From: Diogma glabrata
Taxonomy: Eukaryota; Arthropoda; Insecta; Diptera; Cylindrotomidae
Direction: 5' to 3'
NCBI GenBank assembly: GCA_963693315.1
Contig: CAVNZG010000977.1
Location: 372,001 to 436,000 of the forward strand
DNA: 64,000 nt
In this document: positions 21,300-33,743 of the stretch, in pieces
Numbering within the stretch: the stretch's first letter is position 1
Layout of the letters: each line of letters begins with the position of its first letter
Translations under genes and position numbers: made by a program
The notes under the pieces: generated by a model
What the model saw: the letters and a program-made list of their open reading frames with translations, nothing else
Told to the model about the DNA's origin: nothing
Databases searched by the model: none

Positions 21300-24200
21300 C
21301 AGTTCCTTTTAAATGTTTTGTCAATCAATGTTTTGAACATTGGTAACACTTTTGACACCACGTAAGGTCCTTTGAACTTTGGAATTAACTTTTGATAAAC
21401 ACCAGCCCCAGTGACAGTGTTCTTGACAAGAACCAAATCTCCCACTTTATACTGATGCCCTGGTATTCGCTGGACGAAATACTCTTTATTTTTGATTTGT
21501 TTGACAAGCTCGGTTTTGTTTAGAGATATTCTCGCGAACTTCGTCTAGATTTCGGTCGTTATTTAGAAATTCTATAAAGTTGCGAATCCGATCACTCCTT
21601 TTTATTTGAATAACCCCAAACAAAGCGGTTGTTACCTGGTGTCGTTTTAATGGATCTATTTACGGAATTATTTATTGCATACTCAGCGTCATACAATACC
21701 GAATTCCAATCTTTATTATTATCATAATCAATTAGTTTTGAAATAAGAGGAGTTATTATCCCGTTCTGCCTTTCAACTTAACCATTCGACTGAGCGCAAT
21801 CAGTGGCAGTCAAAACTAAAATAATTTCTTTATCAGAAGTCAAAAACTTACTAAAATCTTTCGATCTAAAACAAGAACCTCTATCAGCTACTATACGAAC
21901 AGGCTCACTATACTCCCTAAAATAATGATGAAGTTTGTTCACGACTTCTCTGGTGTTAGCGGTTTCGTCGGATTGAGCTTTGTAAACTTGGTGAAGCCAT
22001 CTACCACCACTAAAAGATACTTATAACCTCGTTTCGATTTCGAAAGCGGACCTAGATGATCAACATGAATTGTATGAAAGGTCTTATCATATCGATCATA
22101 TAAATGCATAAGACCTTCTTTCTTACCTTCTTTTGCATTAAAAACCAAACATTTCAAACAGGCTTTTATAAAATTCTCAATTTTTTGTCTCATTTTTGGA
22201 AACCAATAACATCGTCGAACTTAGTCCATCGTCTTATTGACACCAAAAAGACCAATTTCGTGAGACTGACGAATTACATTATATTCTAACATTTGCGGAA
22301 CATAAAACAATATTTTATTATTTTCTTTTCTATATAACAAATTATCACGTATTGTAAAATGTTCACTCTCATATCCATTCTTTATAGTATCTTTAATTTC
22401 TCTAGCAGAGTGATCCGTCATTTGGTATGAAGCTAACGTCTCGAAAAATGAACACTCTGTCAACAATAAAATACTCGGCGCTCTATTTAAAGCGTCGACG
22501 TGACGTAAACTATTACCATCTCGTTGCACAATTTCATAATCATAATTTTCCAAGAATATCGCCCATCGCATAACTTGCGAATTCGTATCTCGTTTTTCAA
22601 GGGTTTGTTTGAATAACAAACAATCAGTTACTATTTTAAATTTTATACCATGAAGGTACACATGAAATCTTTTTATAGCATTAATAACTGCTAATGTTTC
22701 TAACTCAAACGAATGTTTATGGCTTTCAGCTTCTGTCGTTCTTTTACTAAAAAACGAAACCGGACACAATACACCATTCGGATACTCTTTACTTGAATGA
22801 CGATGTAGGAGAATAGCTCCAAACCCACTTTTCGATGCATCCGTATCCAATTCAGTTTGTAGTTTTGAATCGTAAAATTTTAGAATAGGAGGTTGGGTTA
22901 ACCTCAGCCTAAATATTTCATATGCTTCCATTTCTACTTGGCCATTCTTGGAAATAGAGTCTTTCTTTAAAAGATCATATAATGGCTTTGCTATACGTGC
23001 GTAATCAGCAATAAATTTACGAAAAAAACGTTAGTCCAATAAACTTTTGAACTTCATGTACGTTTCTAGGAATAGGATACTCACTAATTGCATCAGTATG
23101 TTGTAATGATGGAGTAATCCCTTCTTTTGAAACTTAATATCCAAGATATACAATTTTTGGTTTTACAAAACTACTTTTTATTTTATTTAATTGCAAGCAA
23201 TTTCGGTGAAGCAAGTCTAAAACTTGTTTCAAAACTTCTAAATGCCGTTCAATTGAAAACGTTGCAATGAGCATATCGTCAATGTAGATAATCACATCTC
23301 CACTATAAATGAAATCTCTAAAAACAAATGAAACAAAACGTTGGAAAACAGCCGGTAGAGAAAACAGCCATTTGTTAAACCAAACGGAGTTTTCACATAT
23401 TCATATTGACCGTCTGGGGTCACAAATCCAGTATATTTAATTGAATTTTTCTCGATGGGAATGTGGTGAAATCCGTTTTTTAAATCAATAAGACTAAAGA
23501 CCTCCTTCCCCTTAACTTATCAAGACAATCGTCGATTTTGGGCAACGGACATTTGTCTTTCACCGTAATTTTATTTAATTCACGATAATCAACACATTCG
23601 TTTTGACCCATCTTTTTTCGGAACTAATACTACTCTGCTCGCATAGTTACTTTTGCTTGGTTGAATTATACCTTTATTCAACAGATCATCAATGATTTCA
23701 ATAACCGTTTCTCCATCCTTTTCCGATAACCGTTGCGAAGATACAGAAATAGGTTTCTCTGATGTTAAAGAAAGACATAACTCATGTTTCACTTCTGGTT
23801 CCAACAGTATTTTATGTTTGTAATGATCTAAAACTATGTTTGGAGTAATATCAAAAATTTCTCGGTCCTTTTTACTATCTAGAAAATACGGTCCGATACC
23901 TAACTCTGTCTCATTATCAACAACGAAATCTATTTGAAGCAAATCATTAAACAAATTAACACGGTCACAAGATTCATCGTTTTCATTTTTTAAATCATTA
24001 TTAAAAATTATTTGTATATAAATAAATCCACGAATTTGCATTTTTCGGCAATCTACTGATTTTAATTATATTGAGCGGATTACCAGTATCCATAATTCCA
24101 AATATCGGTTGCTTATCATCAGTACCATAAACTATAACATCTACACCAATTTCGTCAACAACCTTATTCACAATTGAAATTCGAGAAATTTTTACATTGT

Positions 24201-25342
24201 TTTTCTTAAAACAATTGGAGACATCATGACCAGTCCGATCACACTACGTACAGCGTGATCGTCGTTGTTCCTTTGAGACATCTAACTTGAGTGTTTTTAT
24301 GAACCTTAGGTAAATTATATTGATTCTCCTATTGTTCACTCTTTTTAGATTTTGTATATACATAATCACTTGTGCATCTTTCCGTTGATTCGGTTTTTTC
24401 ATATCTTTGTAAACACTTCAATAACTGATCGACATCACTAAATGGTGTTAATCGTAAACTTTTCGTCATACCTGAATTGTTTTTATTTTCGATTATAACA
24501 TCTATAATGGCAGCTTCCGAATATCCGGCAGCTTCTCCCATATTTTGACACAAATTTCGAAAAACTCATTGATTTTTTCTCTCTATTGTGAATTCGATAA
24601 AAACCTCATTTTCGTTTGTCAATGTTTTAAACTTTGACAATAACAATTCACAAAAATAATCGCGTTGCATTTTAAAAGTGTCAACTCCATGACACCAATC
24701 TGCAGCAGACCCACCAAGTCTCATAGTTGCGTATGAAATCGTGTCATCGTCTGACCAATTGTATTGTCGCTTAAGTTGCTTTAATTTATTAATCCAATTC
24801 ACCAATAACGGCGAATTTCTATCATCAGGATCAAACATTTTTATTAAAAAAGCACCTTCTTCAGGGTGTAACCGTCGATCGCAACGTTCATCGTTAACAT
24901 AAAACTTTACCATGAAAGAAAGCTGTTGTTCCAATAGAGCTTTCTCTCACCTTAATAATTGCAATTCGAATTCATCTCTACTAACACAACCGGCACTATT
25001 TTGAGGCAATTGAAATTGTTTTTGAAGATTTGAATTAATTATGGGTGACTGACAACCAGTTTACGGCAGCTGAATGTTATTAACGGTAACTGGAAACAAT
25101 TTGGTGATGATTGTAAATTTGACGAAAACTGATCATAGTTTAACGGCAGATGATTTACATTTTGCGGGATCTGAATACTATTTGACGGCAGATGAATCAT
25201 ATTTTGCGGCATCTGAGTAGTTGACGGCAGATGATTTACATTTTGAGGCACACGTGTTTGTTCTAATACATTTATTGAATTTTCTGTTTCGAAGATCGAA
25301 TGTAAATTCTTATCATTACAAAAATTATTATAATACTGAATT

Positions 25343-26161
25343 AGGGTTGCCACGTGTCCTACTTTCGGTAGGAAAGTCCTTCCTCCTTTGGAACAAGAAT
25401 GTCCTCCGTCCTACTTTACTATAAAAATGCCCTACTTTAAGCAAACTGTAATACAATATCTTACACAGAAAGCTATTTCGATTTTAAAGGAAAATGTAAA
25501 TATATAAAACAGTATTTTTTATGAGTAACTGGCTTACAACTTAAACTTATTGATTTTTATGATAGTTCCAATGAATCAGCAGATGATATGTTTAGCTGTG
25601 TTTCTGATTCCTTAAAAACTTTAAATTTAAGTTGTAGGGGTTTTTGTGAGCAATTAAGCTTAAGTACATATTGGAAATTACTTGAATTTTGCAATTCGAT
25701 ATAACTTCTCATTTTCTCTAAAACTCCGATTTCCTAACGGTTTTTGTGTTTCGTGCCAGGATTTGAACTCACACTCATCAGAGACTGTTCAAATCCCGTG
25801 TGTCTTACACAATTTAGTCACATCGGCGATGACAAAACATATTTTAATTTTCATGTTCAGATTAATTTCTAAATTGAAAATTCATCATTTTAAATTTAAG
25901 TTTTTCGAGTGTTACTGAATTGGAGTCCGATAACATCAATGCGAATTTGCATGCCATCATTATAAATAAGTAAATTAGTATTACAAAAATAAGGCATATA
26001 CATTCATACTTACACCAAATAGAAGCCTAATTGTTTTTAAAAAAATTTTTTTAATTTTTTAAGCTGAAAAATGAAGTGACACAAATTCAACGAGTTTTTT
26101 AGTTTTGATACCCTAGGGGTAGTGTGTCCTACTTTGAAACTTTTAAAATGTGGCAACCCTG
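25343..26161. mobile_element. hAT-like nonautonomous element with 8-bp target duplication
   Basis: Ends are AGGGTTGCCAC (25343) and GTGGCAACCCTG (26161). Flanks ACTGAATT (25335-25342) and ACTGAAAT (26162-26169) match at 7 of 8 positions, the duplication length of hAT elements. It interrupts the Gag frame of the minus-strand gypsy; the two flanking Gag segments would join in frame if it were absent. It carries its own SINE insertion. A second copy lies at 6400-7110. Confidence 0.82.
25634..25888 (-). mobile_element. tRNA-derived SINE with 14-bp target duplication
   Basis: Read on the minus strand, it has an A-box-like TGACTAAATTG and a B-box-like GAGTTCAAATCC, then a body ending GCTTAATTGCTCACAAAAAC. 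TTTAAATTTAAGTT occurs on both sides (25620-25633 and 25889-25902). The hAT copy at 6400 lacks this segment, giving a natural empty site. Relatives lie at 41008/42165-42380 and 43650-43815. Confidence 0.78.
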
Positions 26162-26240
26162 ACTGAAATTGTTGATAATCAGTTAATATCGTCTGATCAA
26201 TATTACTTTCAGTAATAATGAATCTTAACACTTTTACACA

Positions 26241-26451
26241 AAATAAAATAATATTTAGATTTATGTTTATCAGATCCCACTTCTGATATGTAGTAATGTC
26301 TATTACTATTTTTAAACACTTATATTTTAAAATTAATCTTTATTTAATTAATCCAAAAAACTTAATATTAATTAAAATCACATCCTTTCTCTTTGATGGT
26401 TTTATCAGGATTCTCCAAAAACATAATTCAAACAAATGAAATACAAACTAT
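26241..26451. other. AT-rich spacer
   Basis: Would hold the 5' LTR of the decayed gypsy, but no LTR is recognisable. Confidence 0.3.
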
Positions 26452-26609
26452 GGCTGTATTCTAAACGACGACTTATTTGAAACTTATTTATGTAGACTTA
26501 CTTATTTACCGCCATTTTAAATAAGTATTTAAAAGCTATTCCAAACGATTTAGCATACTTATTTTGACAGCAACAAAATGCAAATTCGAAATAGTACTTT
26601 GTGTATCTA

Positions 26610-26688
26610 GTTGCACAAAGTTGATTTTTTCCGCACGCGTCGTAATTTCAAATATACGACAAGTGCGGAAAAAATCAATTTGTGCAAC
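26610..26688. repeat. 79-bp hairpin
   Basis: Arms GTTGCACAAAGTTGATTTTT (from 26610) and AAAAATCAATTTGTGCAAC (to 26688) pair over ~26 bp with one bulge, and the inner TCGTA/TACGA extends the stem. Confidence 0.8.
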
Positions 26689-26723
26689 GAGTTGCACACA
26701 ACGTTTTTTGCAATTCCGAAAAC

Positions 26724-26857
26724 ATAGTATATTCTTGTATGAGCTAGAATGAAGGCAATTCTTCACGAGGATGAAGTTTCCCGGAACGAGCGTAGCGAGT
26801 GGAGGGAATAACCTGAGTGAAGAATTGCCTTCATCCTAAGCGAATACAAGATACTAT
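26724..26857. repeat. 134-bp hairpin with GAGCGTAGCGAG centre
   Basis: ATGAAGGCAATTCTTCAC (26749-26766) pairs with GTGAAGAATTGCCTTCAT (26817-26834), and outer flanks near ATACTAT also pair. The centre is GAGCGTAGCGAG (26788-26799). It lies inside the insertion in the MITE. Confidence 0.8.
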
Positions 26858-28037
26858 TTTATCCACGACTACAAATATTTCAAATAATTTCATTCAAGTT
26901 TTCCTGTAAACGTTTATATCGCAATATTGCAATATTTCTATGAAAATAAAAACAAAATAAAACTTGTTTGTTTATTTTATATGTATTGTTCGTGTTTTAT
27001 CTCGTTTATATTACTATACCAACAAATCAAGTTTTTAATTTGTTAGGGGAATTTTGGAAAAAAAAAAGCGTAATAAAATAAATAAAAAAGAATTTGATAT
27101 ATAAAAAAGGAATGAATACAATTACAATGAAAGATATACGCATGGAAAGTAAATATTCTTTAGTAGTCGTGGATAAAAATTATTGTGCAACCAAATTTTT
27201 TACAATCTACATTCATATTAAAATATAAGTAAACATTTCTTTTATCAACTTAGCATTGAGACCATTTTCCATGAAAAATAAAACAGTGAGGAAAAATCTC
27301 ACTTTTTGATATTGTTGACAATATCGAAATACGTTGAATTGTGATTCGGAATTGCAAAAATAAATTTAATTAAAACGATTTATTTAATTTAATCAATTAA
27401 AGAGTTTACAAAACTATTTGTTTCATTTTAAATTATTACATTAATTTTATTAGGGATCGAAAAAGAAGTTTTGTTGCTTAAAATCATTTTGTAAACAAAC
27501 ATAAAAATATTTGACACTGTCAAATCAAATTAGATTTTTCTATGAAAAAAAAATTTCAAATAAGTCACCTCTTTAGGTTACTTATTCAAATAAGTCTCCA
27601 CAAATATGTTTTGGTTTAGAATACAGCCTATAGGGCGATTTTTCTGTTCCGGTGTTTACCGCAATGGCGCTGCAGAAAGGGGATATGAGAATAAATTCAA
27701 AAAATTTTATATGGGATTTCATACAAAACACAAGTTGAATTATGTTTAAAATCTATGAAATTTCTCACTTTACTACAATTAAATAATTTAAATTTGTTTA
27801 TGAACTATGCTTATGGCCCTGTGTCAATACAATACATTTTTCCACGAATCTGGCAGAAATTTTTTAATTTGTCAAACTATAATTATTATTACATTTCCAT
27901 AACAATTAAATCTTCCAACAATTGCGATTTTTTTTTTCATTTTTAAAATTTTGCTTTATTTTTAAAGTAATAATTATAAAATTACATATCATTGTAATTA
28001 ATCGGAGAAAAAATTATATGTTCAACTCGGCAGCAAG

Positions 28038-28114
28038 GTAGATTGACTGCCTTGGCTGAATTCCTAGCCTCGCTTCGCTCGGCTATGAACTATCAGCCGT
28101 GGCAGTCAATCTAC
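28038..28114. repeat. 77-bp hairpin with CTCGCTTCGCTCGG centre
   Basis: GTAGATTGACTGCC (28038-28051) pairs with GGCAGTCAATCTAC (28101-28114); inner GGCTGA/TCAGCC and TAGCC/GGCTA also pair. The core is the GAGCGAAGCGAG motif on the other strand. Confidence 0.82.
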
Positions 28115-28184
28115 TAAAGTAAACAAAATAAAATCATTTTTGTTTCTTTTCTATTTCCCTTGTCAAAATCTATACTAGGTCTAA

Positions 28185-28334
28185 TAGTGTATTCTTTTCG
28201 GCTGTACCGAACAAGTTCCAACACCGAATTACCGAATTTTGTATTCTTTGGGAATGAATTTCAATACAAAAAAAATAATTCGGTGTTGGAACTGTACTGA
28301 AATTTGTTCGGTACAGCCGAAAAGAATACACTAT
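28185..28334. mobile_element. 150-bp hairpin MITE
   Basis: TAGTGTATTCTTTTCGGC (28185) is mirrored by GCCGAAAAGAATACACTA (28334); the arms continue with GTACCGAACAA and CCAACACCGAATT. Third level of nesting: inside 27815-28434, inside 27629-28789. Confidence 0.85.
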
Positions 28335-28789
28335 AAGGCAGGCTAATTTTTTAATTTTTTTGTGGTGAATATAAACGTCAAAAATTAGTTTTAGACTTCA
28401 AAAAATTAGATTTAGCTGTATTGACACACGGCCTATATATTAAACATAATATATAAAATATTTTATTCTTTCTGTCCAAAACAAATACAAAAATAGGTTA
28501 AATTTTTCATACAACTTTGTATGGGAAATTTTGGCAATTTTTATGTTCCTTTTTTGAGCGATTTAAGAATAAAATTTTATATATTACGCTTAATATATAT
28601 TCAATAATACTTCATAAGCAAATTAAAATTGTTCAATTGTGGTAAAATGAAAAATTTCATAGATAACTTTTAAAATGATTCAAATTGTGTTTTGTATGAA
28701 ATTTCATATAAAATTTATGTGATTTTTTCTCTTATCCCCCTTTTGCAGCGCCATTGCGGTAAACACCGGAACAGAAAAATCGCCCTATA

Positions 28790-29881
28790 GTATGGAATCA
28801 ACAATAACACAAAACTAGTATAGATAAACTTTAAGACAAATAAAAGATGTCACTAGTATTACAAAAAATGTTTTAAAATTAACTGATTTTACTTCAAGTC
28901 ATACAATGAATATCCATAGTACATTAAAACTATTTTAATTGAAAGTTTGTAATTCTTTTTGAATATTCATAGTAGTATATCTATTATCTCGCAATGCGTC
29001 GTACAAAAATTTTTATATATATACGGATTGAAAGATTAAAAAGTAAATCGAATCAGTATCAATTCAATTTATATCTAATTTATAGATGTATTAGAGAACT
29101 TCAAATTTCAATTTATATAAACAAGCAATAGTAAGGTAACGTATTAAAAAAAATAATATCAAACTAGATAATTAGTTCAAAAGAAAACACTAATAAAAAA
29201 TATATATTTACCAAATTTTTACTTTAAAAATTAAGTAAATGTAATATGAAAAAGTAAAAACAAAAATTTTAAAAGTGAAATGAATTTCTAAGTGTTTATT
29301 TCTGTTCGTTCGTTTTTCCGCGGATTGTTGTTTGTTTTAAGTGAACAAAAATAAAAGTGGGAAAAAATTATGGCCTGTTATTATAAAAATATGGTTTTAT
29401 TTTAAATATGAGTGAATAAAAATAAAAATGGTGATATTTTGTATAACAATGACAAAAAGAAAATAGAAATAAGTGATGGTTTTTAAGATAATTTAATCAA
29501 ATTAATATTTACATTTACTCATTTGTCCAATGCATTTATTATTCATGAATTACTTTTGAACTACTATTATTTTAGGTGTTTCGAATTCAACAATATTTGT
29601 ATGTTAAAAATTTAAGTTGTTCTTACGTAACGTATACATGAGTAATTTTTATGGTTCTTTGTCTTAATATGCCAAACAAAACAAGTATGCACTACGGTTA
29701 TGACTTTTTTATGACCTTATATACCTGTGCCGTAAATTTATCAACTTTTATCTGTATTATAAGAAAAAAATTATTTTTGTTTAAATTTTTTAAAAACATC
29801 AAAATTAAAAATAACGAAACTTATTTAAGAATTTATTTGTATATCTTTATTAAAACTCACTAAAACGTTAATTACACAACT
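28790..29881. other. AT-rich stretch, no gene seen
   Basis: No credible coding frame. Short ORFs (for example 29651-29863) are Phe/Lys/Ile-rich, as expected of AT-rich noncoding DNA. Confidence 0.45.
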
Positions 29882-32410
29882 GCTAAATTCGTTGTACTTG
29901 GTGACTTTAATGTGCATAACAAGGAATGGCTTAAGCACAGTTCGAAAACGGATGAACTTTGTAAACAAGCAGAATTATTTTCGTTGTACCATAACTACAC
30001 GCAAATAATTGACCAGTCAACAAGAGTTCCAGATATTCTAGGTCAAAAAAGAAATCTTCTTGATTTATTTTTAATAAACGATCCGACTATAGTGCAATTC
30101 CAAATCACAGAGGCTCTAGGAGGATCTGATCATAATTTGATCTCAACTACACTAAATATTGAAACGCCCAAGCCATTTAAAGCCAATCCTAGACGTGTTT
30201 GGAACTACAAAAATGCGGATTGGCAAGGCCTCAAAAGTCATTATAAATGGTTTCCATGGAAACAAACTTGCTTAGTTGAACAAGATCCAAATAAGGCTGC
30301 TGTGATTTTTTTCTGATGTAATACTGGCAGGAATGCGTAAATTTATACCAAATAGTTTGATTATCCCGAGAGTAGATCCTTGGTTCATCAAAAATGCAAA
30401 GAGACAGTTAAACAAAAAACAATTGCGTTACGCAATTACATTAAAACATGCAATACAAAAACCTTGCGAGACTATAAAGCTGCCTGCCAGGATATGTCGG
30501 TTATTGATAAACAAAAAAAAAATCGCTATAGTTAAAAAAAAGCAGCGAAATTTGCCGAGCATCCTACGGGTTCTCGACAGTTTTTAAAGCCGTTAAAGCA
30601 GTGCAAAATAATTTCACTCAATTGTCACTACCACCTTTAATTCATAATCATGTATCCATAATAAACCCAAAAGAAAAGGCTGATCTTCTTGGAAAACTTT
30701 TTTCTGAAAACTCAACTTTAACTGCGCCTAATTTCCTGCCAAAACCAATTACTCAGGTACCGTACAATATGAAGCGTATCATCTTTCGCAAGAATGTCAT
30801 ACGTAAGATGCTTTTGCAAATAAATTCTAATAAATCATCAGGTCCTGATAATATCCCTCCCATCATACTGAAAACTTTTGCTAGACAGCTAGCACAAATT
30901 CTCAAAAAATCTACTATCTATCCTACAAGAAAGGTGTATTTCCAGACTTGTGGAAGTTTGCTAGCGTTCAGCCTGTATAAAAAAAACGAAAAAAGAATGA
31001 CCCAAGTAATTACAGACCGATATCTATCTTGTCGGTTGTTGCAAAGTGTTCGAAAAATATATTAACTATACTATTATGACTGATTTGGAATCTGCAAACA
31101 TTTTTAATGGAAGGCAATATGGGTTTCAACAGACACGATCGACAGGAGATTTGCTATCTTATGTAACACATGTCTGGAACAAGTCACTCGAGCACCATGG
31201 TGAAACATTTGGCATTGCACTGGATATTTCCAATGCATTTGACATAGTATGGCACGACAATCTTATATGTAAGATGAGACGTCATGGTGTTGAAGAGCAA
31301 CTTATTTCTTGGATTCAAAACTTTTTAACTGCGAGAGAGTTTCGAGTAAATATCGATGGGATATCATCGGAAACATTTTCTACCAACGCAGGAGTGCCTC
31401 AAGGATCGGCCTTGTCTCCCACCCTTTTTCTTATATATATCAACGATGTTAGATTCCACCGGTCATTTCATTCATAGTTTCGCCGATGATAGTACCCTAC
31501 ATGCATCCCATGAAATACAAAGGCAACGGTCATCTGATGTTCTTAGTAACCATAGATCAAATTTGACAGATTCTAAACTCTGATCTTAAAACAATTTTAG
31601 AATGGGGTCATACAAACAGTGTAGAATTCAATGTAAGTAAAACACAGTTTTGCCACTTTACAAGATCATCTACATCTAACCCTTTTCCATTAAAATTTGA
31701 TTTTAACGATCTGGAAGAAAAGGAATCTATCAAACTTTTGGGGGTTGAGGTTGAAAATGATATGAAATGGAATGCTCACATTTTCAATCTTGCTAAGAGC
31801 GCGGTTGAAATCTTACGATATCTAGGGCGTTGTCGTAAGTTTTTCAATAGCGAACAGCTTCTTTTGATGTATGAATCATTTGTTCGCCCCTGCATGGAGT
31901 ACTCTTCTCACATCTGGGGTGGTGCATACCCAACGTCTTTAAAATGTCTAGACACTGTCCAACGGAAAGCAATTAAATTGATCGGCAATTCAAATCTTAC
32001 AAACAAGCTTGATTCGTGACAGCATAGAAGAAATGTCGCTGATTTGACGATATTTTACAAATACATTATGAATGAGTACTCTTCAGAGGAGATCAAATCA
32101 ATACTACCTAAACCCGCTATTTTTTCTCGTTCAATCAGAGCATCAGCCATGACCAACCCATTCACCGTTCAAATAACAAAATGTAGAACTCGCATTTCAA
32201 CGTGATTTTTTCAACCGTGTTTCTTATCTTTGGAATTCCTTGCCCTTATGGGTTTTCCCTGATTATTTTAATCCCCAACTTTTTAAAGTCCATGTCCACC
32301 AATTTCTTAAAGAAACATAATCCATTTCCATAAACCACAGTTGGCATGGTATCTTCGGATATTCAGAGATGTTAGTTTATAATTTATTTAAATTAACACT
32401 AAACATGTCT
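29882..32410 (+). pseudogene. CR1/L2-like LINE (family A), 5'-truncated and frameshifted
   Basis: It begins within the endonuclease (VVLGDFNVHNKEWLK, GGSDHNLISTTL), continues with a linker, then RT blocks: NKSSGPDNIPPIIL, YGFQQTRSTGDLLSYV, GIALDISNAFDIVWH, NAGVPQGSALSPTLFLIYIND and catalytic FADDSTLH. The thumb and C-terminus follow (LGVEVENDMKWNAH, YESFVRPCMEYSSHIWGG, QRKAIKLIGNSNL), ending after LWNSLP near 32320. Frameshifts and stops lie near 30315, 30587, 30960, 31475 and 32019. The 3' UTR contains CATGGTATCTTCGGATATTC, shared with the family copy at 48560-55700. The clade is judged from the order of motifs and FADD; Jockey-group is possible. Confidence 0.82.
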
Positions 32411-33497
32411 AACTTAGACTTCGGACAATTTACGGTATTTAAATTTATCGATAAAGTAGTCTTTTAAGCTTATTGCTATTGTCTTTTAACACCACCGTTC
32501 TAATTAATATCATTTTGACATTTCATTTTCCTTCATAAGATTCATGGTGTTCCTTCATAAGATAATAAAATTAAATGATTGTTAGAAAAATATCCAAATT
32601 TGGTTTAACTTTAATTAATTGTTCAAATTGTTTAACTCTAATGGGCAAATAAAAAGAAAAATGGCTTAAATATTAAACCAAATTATTAAAAAAATACAAA
32701 ATATTTTCTCCCAGCCAACTGCAATTTTTCTAATGAAATGAATTTTTTGATGAAGAATGTCTAACAATATAATAAAACTCCAAAAGTAAATTTAAACTAT
32801 AAAAAATATGAATTTGCTATAGAAGTAAAAACATTAAAATGACAATTAAGGTCTTATGGTCTTTTTTTAATGTCATTAGAAATTTAATGTCTTTCGCTCT
32901 ACTTTGCCGACACATGGATGCATTCAATGTAAGTTAAGGACTTAAGGTCTTAAAATAACCTTAATTTGAACAAGGCATTAGTATAAAAAAAAAAAATTAT
33001 ATCAATATGATTTCACTGTACTATGGGAGTTTAATTGTTACAAATAAATCTTTATTGTAAATTTTTTCATACAAATCTTGCATCTTGCGCGCTCCACACA
33101 TTAATTGCTCCTTTGTATATTAATTAACAAACATGGAATTTTGGAGTCATGAAAAGTCATGGAATTTTATTTTGGTCAGGGAAAGTCAATCATTTTTTGG
33201 AAAAAATTTCATATATTCTTAATAATTTATATGGTCCGGTTGGAGAAAAATTATATATTGTCGTTTATATATACACAAAAAATTCCCTTTGTATCCTGTC
33301 GCTATGATAATGTGTGATATTAACAGTTTGCCTATTTGCACTAACCGACTGTGGTTTGTGGTTTCATTATTGAAAGGGAACGAATGTATTAATACCGAAT
33401 TGAATGGTTTCAGTCAAACTTTGAGCAGAATTGTTTACTTACATCATCAGTAAAACAATGGCAATCGAACTGAAAATCTCTTGTTTATATCGGTTTT
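32411..33497. other. AT-rich stretch, no gene seen
   Basis: No coding frame recognised. Short segment 33135-33195 (AAAGTCATGGAATTTT and similar) recurs loosely at 35365-35415. Confidence 0.4.
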
Positions 33498-33735
33498 GAT
33501 AGGCAATTTTTTTATTATTTAGTTAAACATGTTTAGCACACTAAACATGAAATATTCATTATTTAAACTCTTTACTAACCGAAGATACCATGTCCACTAG
33601 CGCAGGAGATGGGGAAAATTCATCGGGAAAAAACTAAGAGGGGCAATGAGTTCAATTTAGCCAGTTTATTAAAATAAACGTTCTGGAAAGCCATAGTTGT
33701 TCTACTACGAAGTATTATATGTAGTTAAATGTTGG
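33498..33735 (-). pseudogene. 3' end of a family-A LINE
   Basis: Matches 48600-48870: the last codons around a GTTCTGGAAAG motif and the 3' UTR with ATGTTTAGTGTGCTAAACAT, a 9-bp stem-loop shared by both copies. All of the rest is missing (5' truncation). Confidence 0.72.
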
Positions 33736-33743
33736 TCAAAATT

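Larger units (their letters stand above)
21300..26240 (-). pseudogene. Decayed Ty3/gypsy element, interrupted by a hAT element
   Basis: Reading leftward: Gag N-terminus (26231-26170, continuing at 25342-25039 across an inserted hAT element), Gag core (24934-24566, with RLGGSAADWCHG), a retroviral-type protease region in poor condition, RT start (24041-23589, [20 protein letters not shown]), RT catalytic region around 23260 in broken frames, RNase H and linker (22931-22221, ELDTDASKSGFGAILLHRH and DRDGNSLRHVDALN-like text), integrase zinc module and core (22193-21939, CLKCLVF, IHVDHLGPLSKSKRG), and a C-terminal GPY-type end near 21350. Many frameshifts and stops: an old, dead copy of a different gypsy lineage from that at 1-4500. 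Coding ends near 21310. Confidence 0.85.
26452..27628. mobile_element. MITE with GGCTGTATTCTAAAC ends, carrying an insertion
   Basis: GGCTGTATTCTAAAC at 26452 is mirrored by GTTTAGAATACAGCC ending at 27628; TAT flanks both sides. Comparison with the copy at 37629-38018 shows that 26590-27358 is an insertion in this copy. ATAAGT motifs are frequent in both arms. No protein gene. Confidence 0.8.
27815..28434. mobile_element. MITE nested in the foldback, 3-bp TAT duplication
   Basis: GGCCCTGTGTCAATACA (27815) is mirrored by TGTATTGACACACGGCC (28434). TAT at 27812-27814 and 28435-28437. It splits the left arm of the surrounding foldback. Confidence 0.82.
27629..28789. mobile_element. Foldback element with TATAGGGCGATTTTTCTG ends
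   Basis: TATAGGGCG (27629) is mirrored by CGCCCTATA (28789). The outer ~50 bp, including GGTGTTTACCGCAATGGCGC, are nearly identical and the arms continue as an imperfect palindrome; its true centre is near 28500 once the insertion at 27815-28434 is discounted. Confidence 0.82.
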
